DNA from: Polaromonas sp.
GTDB taxonomy: Bacteria > Pseudomonadota > Gammaproteobacteria > Burkholderiales > Burkholderiaceae_C
Direction: 5' to 3'
Assembly: GCF_029945925.1 (NCBI RefSeq)
Contig: NZ_JAQSDN010000002.1
Location: 20,548 to 84,547, forward strand
Length of the DNA stretch: 64,000 nt
Part shown: piece after piece, positions 7,795 through 15,712 of the stretch
How positions within the stretch are numbered: position 1 is the stretch's first letter
How the letters are laid out: each line of letters starts with the position of its first letter
Translations under genes and position numbers: made by a program
Notes under the pieces: model-generated
Told to the model about the DNA's origin: nothing
The model's database searches: none
Seen by the model: only the letters and a program-made list of their open reading frames with translations

Positions 7795-8892
7795 ATGACC
7801 TCCACAAGACGTTCACTGCTCAGTCAAGCCTCCATCGCTGCTGCTGCCGGAACCGCGCTCGGCTTTCCCATGATCGCCCGTGCCCAGCAAACTTTCAGCT
7901 GGAAAATGACCAGCGCCTACGGCAAGGGCTCACCGTTTTACATGGAAGGGCCGGGCAGTGCGACCGACCTGGCCAAACGCATCGACACGATGTCGGGCGG
8001 GCGTCTGAAGATCCAGGTGTTTGGTGCGGGCGAGCTGATTCCGGCGCTGGAAGGCTTCGACGCGGTGCGTGCCGGCACGGTGGAGATGAACCACGCCAAC
8101 AGCTACTTCTGGACCGGCAAGACCTTTGCCGCGCAGTACTTCACGGCGGTGCCGTTTGGCCTGAACTTCCAGGGTATCAACGGCTGGCTTTACGACGGCG
8201 GCGGCCAGCAGTTGTGGAACGAGGTGTACGCGCCCTTCGGTATGGTCGCCATGCCCTGCGGCAACACCGGCGTGCAGATGACCGGCTGGTTCAAGAAGGA
8301 GATCAAGTCGAGTGCAGACCTCAAGGGCCTGAAGATGCGTATTCCCGGCCTGGCCGGACGTGTCTATGCCGCGCTCGGTGTGGACGTGAAGCTGCTGCCC
8401 GGCGGCGAGATTTTCCCGGCTCTGGAGCGCGGCGTGATCGACGCGGCCGAGTTTGTCGGCCCCTTCCAGGACCGCAAGCTGGGCCTGCACAAGGCGGCCA
8501 AGTACCTCTACACCACGGGCTGGCATGAGTCGGCCACAGTGTCGGAACTGCTGATCAACAAGGCCGCCTGGGACAAGCTGCCCAAGGACCTGCAGGCCGT
8601 GGTCGAAAACGCCGCGGCCGCCTGCAATGTCATCAGCGAAGCCTGGTGCCAGCGCAACAATGCCGAGGCCATGGACGACCTGGTGAAAAACCAGGGCGTG
8701 ATCGCCAAGCCGCTGCCCGACGAGGTGCTCAAAAAGCTGCGCGAGGTCACCAACCAGGTGCTGGCCGAGGCGGTGGCCAAGGACGCGATGACCAAAAAAG
8801 TGCACGACTCCTACATGGCGTACAAGAAAAAGTACGACGCCTGGGCCGGCTACAGCGAAGGTCCGTACCACAACAAGATCCTGACGGCCTGA
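7795..8892 (+). CDS. TRAP transporter substrate-binding protein (DctP family)
   Basis: 365 residues from ATG 7795; AAGGA lies about 9 bases upstream, and the longer frame from 7660 adds an unlikely leader. The N-terminus is a twin-arginine signal (TSTRRSLLSQ, then a hydrophobic AAAAGTALGF stretch and a cut after ARAQ). The mature protein shows the DctP fold, with the conserved substrate-carboxylate Arg region GLKMRIPGLAGRVYAALG and the PGGEIFPALERGVIDAAEF block. This subtype is typical of receptors for 2-oxo acids, mannitol-like or chloroaromatic acids. It is followed by DctQ (7 bases) and DctM (overlapping), a complete TRAP set. Confidence 0.92.
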   Translation: MTSTRRSLLSQASIAAAAGTALGFPMIARAQQTFSWKMTSAYGKGSPFYMEGPGSATDLAKRIDTMSGGRLKIQVFGAGELIPALEGFDAVRAGTVEMNHANSYFWTGKTFAAQYFTAVPFGLNFQGINGWLYDGGGQQLWNEVYAPFGMVAMPCGNTGVQMTGWFKKEIKSSADLKGLKMRIPGLAGRVYAALGVDVKLLPGGEIFPALERGVIDAAEFVGPFQDRKLGLHKAAKYLYTTGWHESATVSELLINKAAWDKLPKDLQAVVENAAAACNVISEAWCQRNNAEAMDDLVKNQGVIAKPLPDEVLKKLREVTNQVLAEAVAKDAMTKKVHDSYMAYKKKYDAWAGYSEGPYHNKILTA

Positions 8893-8899
8893 ACCGGTC

Positions 8900-9472
8900 A
8901 TGACAGCTGCAAAAATTGCCGGCGCCTCCGGGGGCGCCGCCGGGCCTGCGCGCGCCTTCGTGGCGCGTGTTGAGCGCGCGGTGGACCTGATCGGCCGCGC
9001 GGCCTCCTGGCTCACGCTGGCCATCGTGGTATTGATGGCCGTTGACGTGCTGATGCGTTACGCCTTCAGCATCGGCTCGGTCTGGGCGCAAGAGCTCGAG
9101 TGGCACCTGCTGGCGCCGCTGGTGCTGTTCGGCATGACCTACGCGCTGCTCAAGGGTGAACATGTACGTGTGGATGTGTTCTACGCGCGCTACTCGCCGC
9201 GTACCCAGGCGGCGGTCGATCTGCTGTCGGCGCTGCTGGCCATCGCGATGGCGGCGCTGGTGATTCGCTACTCGATCCAGTTCGTGAGCCAGTCCTATGT
9301 GATCAACGAAATCTCCTCAGACCCGGGCGGCCTGACGCACCGCTGGGTGCTCAAGGCGCTGATCCCGCTGGGTTTTGCGGTGTTCGGCCTGATGGCGGCG
9401 GCGCAGGGCGTGGGCGCTGCGCTGCGCCTGTTCGGCCCGCAGCCGACCGCAGCGCCGGAGGGCAAGCCATGA
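8900..9472 (+). CDS. TRAP transporter small permease subunit (DctQ family)
   Basis: 190 residues with four hydrophobic segments. It shows the family pattern DVLMRYAFSIGSVWAQELEWHLLAPLVLFG and GEHVRVDVFYARYSPR, which is the conserved VRVD motif after helix 2. The N-terminal 30 residues are Ala/Gly-rich. It forms the membrane subunit that pairs with DctM. It sits 7 bases after the receptor gene, and its stop overlaps the DctM start by 4 bases (ATGA at 9469-9472). Confidence 0.9.
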   Translation: MTAAKIAGASGGAAGPARAFVARVERAVDLIGRAASWLTLAIVVLMAVDVLMRYAFSIGSVWAQELEWHLLAPLVLFGMTYALLKGEHVRVDVFYARYSPRTQAAVDLLSALLAIAMAALVIRYSIQFVSQSYVINEISSDPGGLTHRWVLKALIPLGFAVFGLMAAAQGVGAALRLFGPQPTAAPEGKP

Positions 9473-10794
9473 GCATGAACGAATGGCTGGCGATCGGCCT
9501 GCTGATCGGTTTTTTCCTGATGCTGATGGGCGGCATCCCCGTCGGCATCACGCTGGCCGCCAGCGGCTTCATCTTCGGCTTCATGGGCTTCGGTGAATCG
9601 CTGTTCAACCTGCTGCCGGCGCGCATCTACGGCGTGGTGGCCAACTACCAGTGGCTGGCGATTCCGCTGTTTGTTTTCATGGGCGTGATGCTGGAAAAAT
9701 CGCGCCTGGCGGAAGACCTGCTCGACGTGATCGGCCACCTGGCCGGCGGGCTGCGCGGCGGCATGGCGCTGGGCATCATCGGTGTGGGTGTGCTGATGGG
9801 GGCGACCACCGGCATCGTCGGCGCCACCGTGATCACGCTGGGCCTGCTGACCCTGCCGACGCTGCTGCGGCGCGGTTACGACCCGGCGATCTCGTGCGGC
9901 GCGATCTGCGCCTCGGGCACGCTGGGGCAGATCATCCCGCCCAGCCTGGTGCTGATCCTGCTGTCCGACATCATGCAGCTGTCGGTGGGCACGCTGTTTG
10001 CCGCGGCGGTGTTTCCGGGCCTGATGCTGGCCGGGCTGTACGTGAGCTGGATCGTGATTTACGGCATGATCCGGCCCGATTCGATGCCGCCGGTGCCGCA
10101 GGCCGAGCGCGACGCAGTGTCACGCGCGCAGCTGTGGCTGCGCGTCGTCAAGGTGGCGCTGCCGCCGGTGGCGCTGGTGCTGTCGGTGCTGGGCTCCATC
10201 ATCGGCGGCATTGCCGCGCCGACCGAGGCCGCCTCGATGGGCGCGCTGGGCTCCATCCTGGTGGTGGCGCTGGCGCGCCGGCTGTCGCTGGCGGTGCTGC
10301 GCGACGTGATGCAGACCACCACGCGCATTTCGGCCATGGTGCTGTTCATCCTGATCTGCTCGCAGGTCTTCAGCCTGGCGTTTCGCGGCCTGCAGGGTGA
10401 AAAGCTGATCGAGGACCTGTTCGCGTTTTTGCCGGGCGGCATCAACACCGCGGTGTGGTTCCTGATGGGCCTGATCTTTGTGCTCGGCTTTTTCATCGAG
10501 TGGATAGAGATCAGCTACATCGCCGTGCCGCTGTTTTTGCCGATCTTCGCGGCGGCCGGCGTGGACATGGTCTGGCTCGCGATGATGATCACCGTGAACC
10601 TGCAGACCTCGTTTCTCACGCCACCGTTCGGCTGGGCGCTGTTTTTCCTGCGCGGCGTGGCGCCGCCGGGCGTGACCACGCGCCACATCTACCTGGGCGT
10701 GATTCCGTTTGTGGGCCTGCAGATCCTGGGCATTGTGCTGATCTTTTCCTTCCCGGCGATTGCGACCTGGTTGCCCAAGGCTATCGGCTGGTAG
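9469..10794 (+). CDS. TRAP transporter large permease subunit (DctM family)
   Basis: 441 residues, highly hydrophobic with about twelve membrane segments. It has family signatures: GIPVGITLAASG near the start, WLAIPLFVFMGVMLEKS, GATTGIVGATVITLGLLTLP and GTLGQIIPPSLVLILLSD. This is the ion-coupled transport subunit of a Na-dependent TRAP system. Translation is coupled to dctQ by the ATGA overlap. The operon seems to end here: the next gene is on the other strand 17 bases on. Confidence 0.93.
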   Translation: MSMNEWLAIGLLIGFFLMLMGGIPVGITLAASGFIFGFMGFGESLFNLLPARIYGVVANYQWLAIPLFVFMGVMLEKSRLAEDLLDVIGHLAGGLRGGMALGIIGVGVLMGATTGIVGATVITLGLLTLPTLLRRGYDPAISCGAICASGTLGQIIPPSLVLILLSDIMQLSVGTLFAAAVFPGLMLAGLYVSWIVIYGMIRPDSMPPVPQAERDAVSRAQLWLRVVKVALPPVALVLSVLGSIIGGIAAPTEAASMGALGSILVVALARRLSLAVLRDVMQTTTRISAMVLFILICSQVFSLAFRGLQGEKLIEDLFAFLPGGINTAVWFLMGLIFVLGFFIEWIEISYIAVPLFLPIFAAAGVDMVWLAMMITVNLQTSFLTPPFGWALFFLRGVAPPGVTTRHIYLGVIPFVGLQILGIVLIFSFPAIATWLPKAIGW

Positions 10795-10811
10795 GCAGTT
10801 TTTGCAGACTC

Positions 10812-11252
10812 CTAGCGCGCGATCAGCACCGGCACCGGCGACTCGGCCGCCACTTTGGAGGCCACGCTGCCCAGCACGAGCCGGGCGATGCCAGTGCGGC
10901 CATGGGAGCCTATGACCACCAGGTCTGCACCTTCGTCCTTGATCGTCTGGACAATGCCGCTGACGGCCGACACGTTCTCGGCCATGCGCGCCTCAAGCTT
11001 GACGCCCACGTCCGGCGCACCGCAGAGCGCCGCGACCTTGGCATGGGCCTGCGCCGCGTGTTGCTGGGCGGCTGCCATGTAAGCCTGAAAACCCAGCGGG
11101 TTGGTCTCGCCGATGCTCAGGTAGGGGTAGGGGTCCATCACGTACAGCGCGGTGAGTTTTGCGCCGTGTGTGCGCGCCAGATTGACAGCGAGTTCGGCCG
11201 CGTGGGTAGAGGCTTCAGAGCCGTCGGTGGCCAGAAGAATGTTCTTGAACAT
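10812..11252 (-). CDS. Universal stress protein (UspA family)
   Basis: 146 residues from ATG at 11252 (MFKNILLATDGS). A longer upstream frame exists but does not fit the family N-terminus. The ATP-binding type signature G-x2-G-x9-G-S/T is present as GSHGRTGIARLVLGSVASKV near the C-terminus, so this is probably the nucleotide-binding class. It is divergent from a hemerythrin gene, with a perfect FNR-type box between them. Anr-controlled usp genes are known in pseudomonads under oxygen limitation, and a similar role is inferred here. Confidence 0.92.
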   Translation of the reverse strand: MFKNILLATDGSEASTHAAELAVNLARTHGAKLTALYVMDPYPYLSIGETNPLGFQAYMAAAQQHAAQAHAKVAALCGAPDVGVKLEARMAENVSAVSGIVQTIKDEGADLVVIGSHGRTGIARLVLGSVASKVAAESPVPVLIAR

Positions 11253-11313
11253 GGGGGCCTTGTCTGATGAAGATGAACAGACCCTTATCTTGCGGGGGTG
11301 GGCGGCCGCTTTA

Positions 11314-11327
11314 TTGATGTGCATCAA
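11314..11327. promoter_or_regulatory. Perfect FNR/Anr/Dnr-type box shared by uspA and hemerythrin genes
   Basis: TTGATGTGCATCAA fits the FNR-family consensus TTGAT-N4-ATCAA with no mismatch. Its centre (11320.5) is 41.5 bases from 11362 on the plus strand and from 11279 on the minus strand, the class II activator spacing. A -10-like TATATT at 11350-11355 (plus) and AGATAA at 11290-11285 (minus) fall at the matching distances. One site could thus activate both genes under low oxygen. Confidence 0.75.
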
Positions 11328-11361
11328 GCCAGACGCAGAGGCACCCCCCTATATTGGCCGC

Positions 11362-11913
11362 ATGACAACCCATTCTGCCGCGCACGACCCGGGCCATTCC
11401 AGCGAGCCGCTGACCGGTTTTTCCCAATGCCATCTGGGCATTCTGTCGAAGCTTCAGGCCTTCGAGGAATTGCCTGCGCTTCAGGCGGCTGCGGCGCAGG
11501 CGCGAACCATTGCCACCGACACGCTGGCCCTGTTCCACCACGCGGTGTACGAGCACCATGCGGACGAGGAGCGCGAGCTGTTTCCCGCCGTGTTGCGCAG
11601 CGCCGGCCGGGGCCGGGAGGCCGAGGAGGTCCAGGTCATGGTGCAGCGCCTGACCGCGGAGCACCGCCAGATCGAGGCGATGTGGAAAAAGCTGGAGCCT
11701 GCCGTCAAGGCCGTGGCGAAGTCCCAGTCTGTCGATCTGGACCTGGGTGCCGTGGAGGAACTGGTGCACGCCTATTCCTCACATGCGCGTTTCGAGGAGG
11801 ATTATTTTCTGCCCCTGGCCGAAACCATTCTGGGCCGCAACGGCAACCACATGGAGGCGCTGGGCCTGTCGCTTCACCTGCGGCATACCCCGCAGCCTGT
11901 CGGGCATATCTGA
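11362..11913 (+). CDS. Hemerythrin-domain (HHE cation-binding) protein
   Basis: 183 residues from ATG 11362. Di-iron ligands of the HHE type are visible in three helices: FHHAVYEHHADEERELFP, LTAEHRQIEAMW and SSHARFEEDYFLP. The frame is open upstream to 11152, but that region contains the FNR box and its promoter. There is no Shine-Dalgarno sequence before the ATG. The predicted -10 puts the RNA start on the A of ATG, so the message may be leaderless. Proteins of this kind bind O2 or NO or serve in iron and redox sensing. With the FNR box, a role in low-oxygen or nitrosative stress is likely. Confidence 0.85.
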   Translation: MTTHSAAHDPGHSSEPLTGFSQCHLGILSKLQAFEELPALQAAAAQARTIATDTLALFHHAVYEHHADEERELFPAVLRSAGRGREAEEVQVMVQRLTAEHRQIEAMWKKLEPAVKAVAKSQSVDLDLGAVEELVHAYSSHARFEEDYFLPLAETILGRNGNHMEALGLSLHLRHTPQPVGHI

Positions 11914-12025
11914 GAGGCTGAGTCCGCGCCGGTGTGACGGGGTTACTGCCTGCATCGCTGTACGATAGCCGGTGGCGCTCGGGGCGATGGATTCCGAGGC
12001 AGTATTCCTCACATCGGTGCATTCC

Positions 12026-12388
12026 ATGAAAAGTCATTCAAGCCCGGGCGGACTCGTTTATTCGACCGACGCGGGGCGCATGTGCCCGGCTTGCCGCAAG
12101 GCGCTGGCCCAGTGTGTGTGCCGCCAGACGCGGCCGCTGGCCGCGTCCGACGGCATTGTCCGGGTGTCGCGCGAAACCAAAGGCCGCGGGGGCAAAAGCG
12201 TGACCGTCGTCAAGGGGCTGGCGTTGCAGGACGCTGCGCTGGTCCTCGTCGGCAAACAGCTCAAGACGGCCTGCGGTTCGGGCGGCACGGTCAAGGACGG
12301 CGTGATCGAAGTGCAGGGCGACCATGCCGCGCTGGTGGTGGACTTGCTCACCAAACAGGGCTGGACCGTCAAGCGTGCGGGCGCATGA
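12026..12388 (+). CDS. SUI1-family translation initiation factor (YciH-like)
   Basis: 120 residues from ATG 12026. The N-terminal part has CPACRKALAQCVC, a CxxC ... CxC set that could bind zinc. The C-terminal half has the SUI1/eIF1 fold signature RETKGRGGKSVTVVKGL and GTVKDGVIEVQGDH. Bacterial SUI1 proteins resemble eIF1 and may affect start-codon choice; their role is poorly known. Its stop overlaps the start of the DUF3820 gene by four bases (ATGA), so the two are coupled. Confidence 0.88.
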   Translation: MKSHSSPGGLVYSTDAGRMCPACRKALAQCVCRQTRPLAASDGIVRVSRETKGRGGKSVTVVKGLALQDAALVLVGKQLKTACGSGGTVKDGVIEVQGDHAALVVDLLTKQGWTVKRAGA

Positions 12389-12597
12389 AGCCTGAAGACC
12401 TGCAACTGCTGGTGACGCGCGAGATGCCTTTCGGCAAGTACAAGGGGCGGCTGATCGCCGACCTGCCGGGCAACTATCTGGCGTGGTTTGCCCGCGAAGG
12501 TTTCCCCAGGAACGAGATCGGTCGCCTGCTGGCGCTGATGCTGGAAATCGACCACAACGGGCTGGGCGGCCTGCTGGAGCCCTTGCGCCAGCGCTGA
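12385..12597 (+). CDS. DUF3820 (PA3742/YheV-like) small protein
   Basis: 70 residues from ATG 12385. It has the family core MPFGKYKGRLIADLPGNYLAWF followed by FPRNEIGRLLALMLEIDHNGL. That pattern is shared with the C-terminal part of some exonuclease-like proteins. The exact role is unknown. Translation is coupled to the SUI1 gene, and the pair appears in this order in related bacteria as far as I recall. Confidence 0.8.
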   Translation: MKPEDLQLLVTREMPFGKYKGRLIADLPGNYLAWFAREGFPRNEIGRLLALMLEIDHNGLGGLLEPLRQR

Positions 12598-12694
12598 CCC
12601 GGGGGGCTTGTTTCCGGGCAGCGCCAGGCATACGATGAACAGGCCGTTGCGCGAAGGGCGCACAGCGGCATTCTGGACACAGCCGGGAGGCCTT

Positions 12695-13327
12695 ATGCCG
12701 CAATTGATCGCATCGGTCGAGGGAGTCGAAATCAAGCATGTCCACCTGCGCAAGGACCGGACCACGCTGGGCCGGCGGCCGCACAACGACATTGTGTTCA
12801 ACAACCTGGTGGTCAGCGGCGAGCACTGCGTGTTTGAACTGGAAGGCCTGGCCGACGTGTATGTCGAAGACCTGGGCAGCACCAATGGCACCTATATCAA
12901 CGGCAAGATGATCAAGTCACGGCAATTGCTGCACGACAACGACATCATCGCCATCGGAAATTTCAGGGTCCAGTACCTCTCGGCCTCGGAAGATTCCGGC
13001 TACCACGAGACTGCGGCGATGAAGCTCGATGGGCACGCCGCGCCGGGTGGGAGTGGCACGCTGCACGCCAGCTTCAAGGTGCTCTCGGGTTCTTCGGCCG
13101 GACTGGAGGTGCCTGTGGTCAAGGCGGTGACCACTTTCGGCAAGCCCGATGTCAGCGTCGTGGCCGTCTCCCACCGGCGCTACGGCTACTACGTGGCCCA
13201 CCTGGCAGGTGGGGTTGCGCCGACGCTCAATGGCCAGCCGATAGGTGCCGACGCGGTGCCGCTGGCCCACAACGACGTGCTGGAACTGGCAGGAACCAGC
13301 ATGCAGTTTTTGCTCAAGGACAGTTAG
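12695..13327 (+). CDS. FHA-domain protein with a second, degenerate FHA-like half
   Basis: 210 residues from ATG 12695 with GGGAGG five bases upstream. The first about 95 residues are a full forkhead-associated domain: TTLGRRPHNDIVFNN, VSGEHCVFEL and DLGSTNGTYINGK, containing the phospho-Thr-binding Arg, Ser and Asn. The second half (about residues 120-210) repeats the plan (VVKAVTTFGKPDVSVVAVSHRRYGYYV ... LNGQPI ... DVLELAGTSMQFLL) without the GR and SxxH core. It is therefore a degenerate copy. FHA domains read Ser/Thr phosphorylation, but no kinase gene is close. Confidence 0.85.
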   Translation: MPQLIASVEGVEIKHVHLRKDRTTLGRRPHNDIVFNNLVVSGEHCVFELEGLADVYVEDLGSTNGTYINGKMIKSRQLLHDNDIIAIGNFRVQYLSASEDSGYHETAAMKLDGHAAPGGSGTLHASFKVLSGSSAGLEVPVVKAVTTFGKPDVSVVAVSHRRYGYYVAHLAGGVAPTLNGQPIGADAVPLAHNDVLELAGTSMQFLLKDS

Positions 13328-13634
13328 CGACCCGTCTCGGGCGGCTTTCCGGGAAGGGCGGTATTCCATACTTTTCGGTAATTAATACAAAAGATTGACA
13401 GGGTTTGCAAACCTTTTTTTATGTAATTCCATACCCAGATCCTTCAGCAATACGAAGAAGAATCAAGAAGAAGAAGAACAGGCTACGCACAGAGCTTGTT
13501 TTGAAGGCGCCGCCCCGGCGCCTGTCTCAGGCCCCTTCACGGTCATTCAGCACCGAAGCTGCGTTCCGCGTGAACGCTAAATTCTCTATCCAGAGACAAG
13601 TTTTCTATCGAGGCGCAGGCCTAACCTATAGACT
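13328..13634 (+). other. Intergenic leader of the S24 regulator with promoter-like sequence
   Basis: No gene is seen in this 307-base gap. It contains TTGACA at 13395-13400 with a weak TATGTA 19 bases on, a purine-rich AAGAAG run at 13454-13481, and a cluster of CTATC motifs before the regulator gene. If the TTGACA promoter is used, the leader would be about 200 bases long. Confidence 0.4.
13583..13632. promoter_or_regulatory. Candidate operator array for the S24 regulator
   Basis: TCTCTATCCAGAGA (13583-13596) is a 5-bp-arm palindrome. CTATC recurs at 13605-13609 and CTATA at 13626-13630, with starts 19 and 21 bases apart, that is, on the same face of the helix. The last copy is next to the ATG at 13635. 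Autoregulation is inferred from the family. Confidence 0.4.
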
Positions 13635-14252
13635 ATGAGCGTTCATACATTAATCAGGGAAGGCCGCAAGCGGCTGGCCATGAGCGAGCAGCAGTTTGCT
13701 GACGCAGCAGGCGTCAGCCGCGGGGCCGTACAACAATGGGAAAGACCAGGCGGCACCGCGCCAAAACGTTCCAACCAGCGCAGGGTGGCAGAGCTGCTTG
13801 GCGTTTCCGTGGCCGAGTTGATGTCGGGTGGTTCCAATGTCAGCCCGGGCTTTGACGTGAGGGCTGAAGTGCCGCTGATCTCGGAAGTGCAGGCCGGAAA
13901 TTACACGGTCATTGACAACTTCAAGCCCAAGGACGGGCTGGAAAGGGTGCCGGTGACCATTGCCATCAAGCGGCACACCTTTGCGCTGCGTGTTCAGGGG
14001 GACAGCATGGTTGGCGACAGCCTCGATTCCTTCCCCGAAGGCTCCCTGCTGATTGTGGAGCCCGAAATGCAGGCCGTGCCGGGCGACTATGTGATCGCTC
14101 TCAACGGCGAGAACCAGACGACCTTCAAGCAGCTCATCAGGGATGGCGGTGAGCTGTTTCTCAAGCCGCTCAATGTGCGCTACCCCATCCGTCCCCTGGG
14201 CACTGCCGAGATCATCGGCGTCGTGCGCGAATTCACCAAAAAATTCCGCTAG
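13635..14252 (+). CDS. LexA-like transcriptional regulator (XRE HTH + S24 peptidase domain)
   Basis: 205 residues from ATG 13635. Residues about 15-60 form an XRE helix-turn-helix (MSEQQFADAAGVSRGAVQQWE). The C-terminal S24 domain has the self-cleavage site VQAGN (Ala-Gly), the catalytic Ser in QGDSMVGDS and a Lys in TTFKQLI. All parts for RecA-stimulated self-cleavage, as in LexA and CI, are present. No phage gene lies near, so this looks like a stand-alone stress regulator rather than a prophage repressor. Its targets are unknown; CTATC motifs upstream and one inverted copy about 100 bases downstream are candidates. Confidence 0.88.
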   Translation: MSVHTLIREGRKRLAMSEQQFADAAGVSRGAVQQWERPGGTAPKRSNQRRVAELLGVSVAELMSGGSNVSPGFDVRAEVPLISEVQAGNYTVIDNFKPKDGLERVPVTIAIKRHTFALRVQGDSMVGDSLDSFPEGSLLIVEPEMQAVPGDYVIALNGENQTTFKQLIRDGGELFLKPLNVRYPIRPLGTAEIIGVVREFTKKFR

Positions 14253-14779
14253 CCAAGGTGATCGGCGCAGATCGCTGGACACCTGCCCGGGTTCCACCAG
14301 GGGCCACTCGGTCGGGATTGGCGTATTCGGGATAAAAATATATCGTTTTAGATAGAAAAGTCATCTTTTCCCAGCTATGTGGTTAGACTTCCCCGAAAGA
14401 GGGAGTGCGCGTGTTCCATGATTTGACGGGACCCTGGGCTTGGGGGCGTTGCTGCTGTTGCCTGCGACCGGCGTCAACACATCCTGCTTCACGGAATGCA
14501 TCTGCGTCGCGGTGCCCTCCGCAGCATGAGTGCCCCGAGCCGGTGGCCCATCACGGCGCGCGAGCTGGTCGTTCCCGATGGACACGAAATGCGGCATTCC
14601 CTGTGTGATGGTCAGGGGCGGCCGGCAGCAGTTGCGAAAGCGCTGCGCGCGCTGCTTCGGTGCTTCGTTTGGTAACTGTTCCGGACGCCATGTTTTGACC
14701 GGCGGGGCGTTTGTGATTTATGCTGGCTGCCAGACGCAGGGTTGCGCCCGGCAGTGTGTCCACACAAGAAGGAGATACC
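14253..14779. other. 527-base gap without a convincing gene; AT-rich island
   Basis: Short frames exist on both strands, but none has a family pattern or a ribosome site. An AT-rich island at 14330-14362 (GATAAAAATATATCG, then GATAGAAAAG) stands out. It contains the inverse of the TTTTCTATC motif found before the S24 regulator gene. It may hold a promoter for the DUF2726 gene, or mark lost DNA. Confidence 0.4.
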
Positions 14780-15553
14780 GTGAACCTATCCACATGGCTG
14801 ATGACCGCGCTGGGCCTTTTGCTGGGCGTCGGTCTGGGGGTTCTGGCGCATTGGAGCTGGTCGCGCCGCCGCGTCGAGGAGAAGCTGCGTTTGCCTGCGC
14901 GCTGGCTGCTCAACGCCCGCGGCCTGATGACCAGCGAGGAGCAGGAGGTGTGGAAGTGGCTGCGCACGGCTTTTGCGGACCATGCGGTGATGATCAAGGT
15001 GCCGGTCATGCGTTTCACGATTCCGAGCACCAAAAACCGGCCCGAAAACAAGGACCAGCAGTGGCACGAGCTGCTGGAGGGGGTTTACTGCAGCTTCACC
15101 GTCTGCACGCTGGACGGCAAGGTGGTCGGCTGTGTCGACGTGCCCGGCAAACGGGGTCTGACCAGGGCGCAAAAGGACATGAAGGAAAGCCTGTTGCTGG
15201 AATGCGGCATCGGCTACACCACGGTGCGCAGCGGCAGCCTGCCCGCGGGCGGTGCCATGCGGGCGGCATTTTTGGGCGAAGTCCCGATGTCGGAGGCCGA
15301 GGCCGACGAAACCCGCGGCGGCGATAGCAGCTTTCATGCGGCGCTCGACGAGTTCACCAGTGAAAAGGTGCGCGCCGCCAAGGCCGCGGCCCTCAAGGAG
15401 CTCAAGGACAAACAGGCAGCCGACACCGACCCCCGGGAGAAAAATCGCAACGTCGGTTTCAACCCGGATGGCACCGGGTCCTTCACCACCCGTGACAAGC
15501 CGGGCCGTTTTGCGACCCCCTGGGAAGACTCCTTCACCATGCCCGGCCGATAG
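14780..15553 (+). CDS. DUF2726-domain membrane-anchored protein
   Basis: 257 residues from GTG 14780, chosen because AAGGAG lies six bases upstream; a longer frame from 14720 lacks such a site. There is one N-terminal membrane segment (about residues 5-25, TALGLLLGVGLGVLAHW). A DUF2726 domain follows (about 45-170), with NARGLMTSEEQEVWKWLRTAF and a CTLDGKVVGCVDVPG strand pair. That fold resembles restriction-endonuclease-like or topoisomerase-linked domains. The C-terminal 80 residues are charged and low in complexity. A strong terminator follows. Function unknown. Confidence 0.8.
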   Translation: MNLSTWLMTALGLLLGVGLGVLAHWSWSRRRVEEKLRLPARWLLNARGLMTSEEQEVWKWLRTAFADHAVMIKVPVMRFTIPSTKNRPENKDQQWHELLEGVYCSFTVCTLDGKVVGCVDVPGKRGLTRAQKDMKESLLLECGIGYTTVRSGSLPAGGAMRAAFLGEVPMSEAEADETRGGDSSFHAALDEFTSEKVRAAKAAALKELKDKQAADTDPREKNRNVGFNPDGTGSFTTRDKPGRFATPWEDSFTMPGR

Positions 15554-15561
15554 CCGGCGCA

Positions 15562-15584
15562 GGCGGCCTGGGCCGCCTTTTTTC
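15562..15584 (+). terminator. Rho-independent terminator after DUF2726 gene
   Basis: GGCGGC and GCCGCC form a stem with loop CTGG, directly followed by six T, nine bases after the stop codon. Confidence 0.85.
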
Positions 15585-15712
15585 TCGGCCCTGAAAGTCC
15601 CGTCCTACAGACAGTCGCGTGCGTGGCGCTGCCCGGCGGGCGTGATCTCCCTCAGACCGGGAGCGTCCGTCTCCCTAGACTGGGGGCATCTTTCACCGTT
15701 CAGGAGCACAAC

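Noticed and set aside
13635..14252. Prophage marked by the S24 repressor
   Set aside because: No integrase, Cro-like, structural or lysis genes, and no attachment-site repeats on either side.
14361..14597. A 78-codon minus-strand frame in the gap before DUF2726
   Set aside because: No ribosome site, no hydrophobic or conserved pattern, and high-GC DNA gives such frames by chance.
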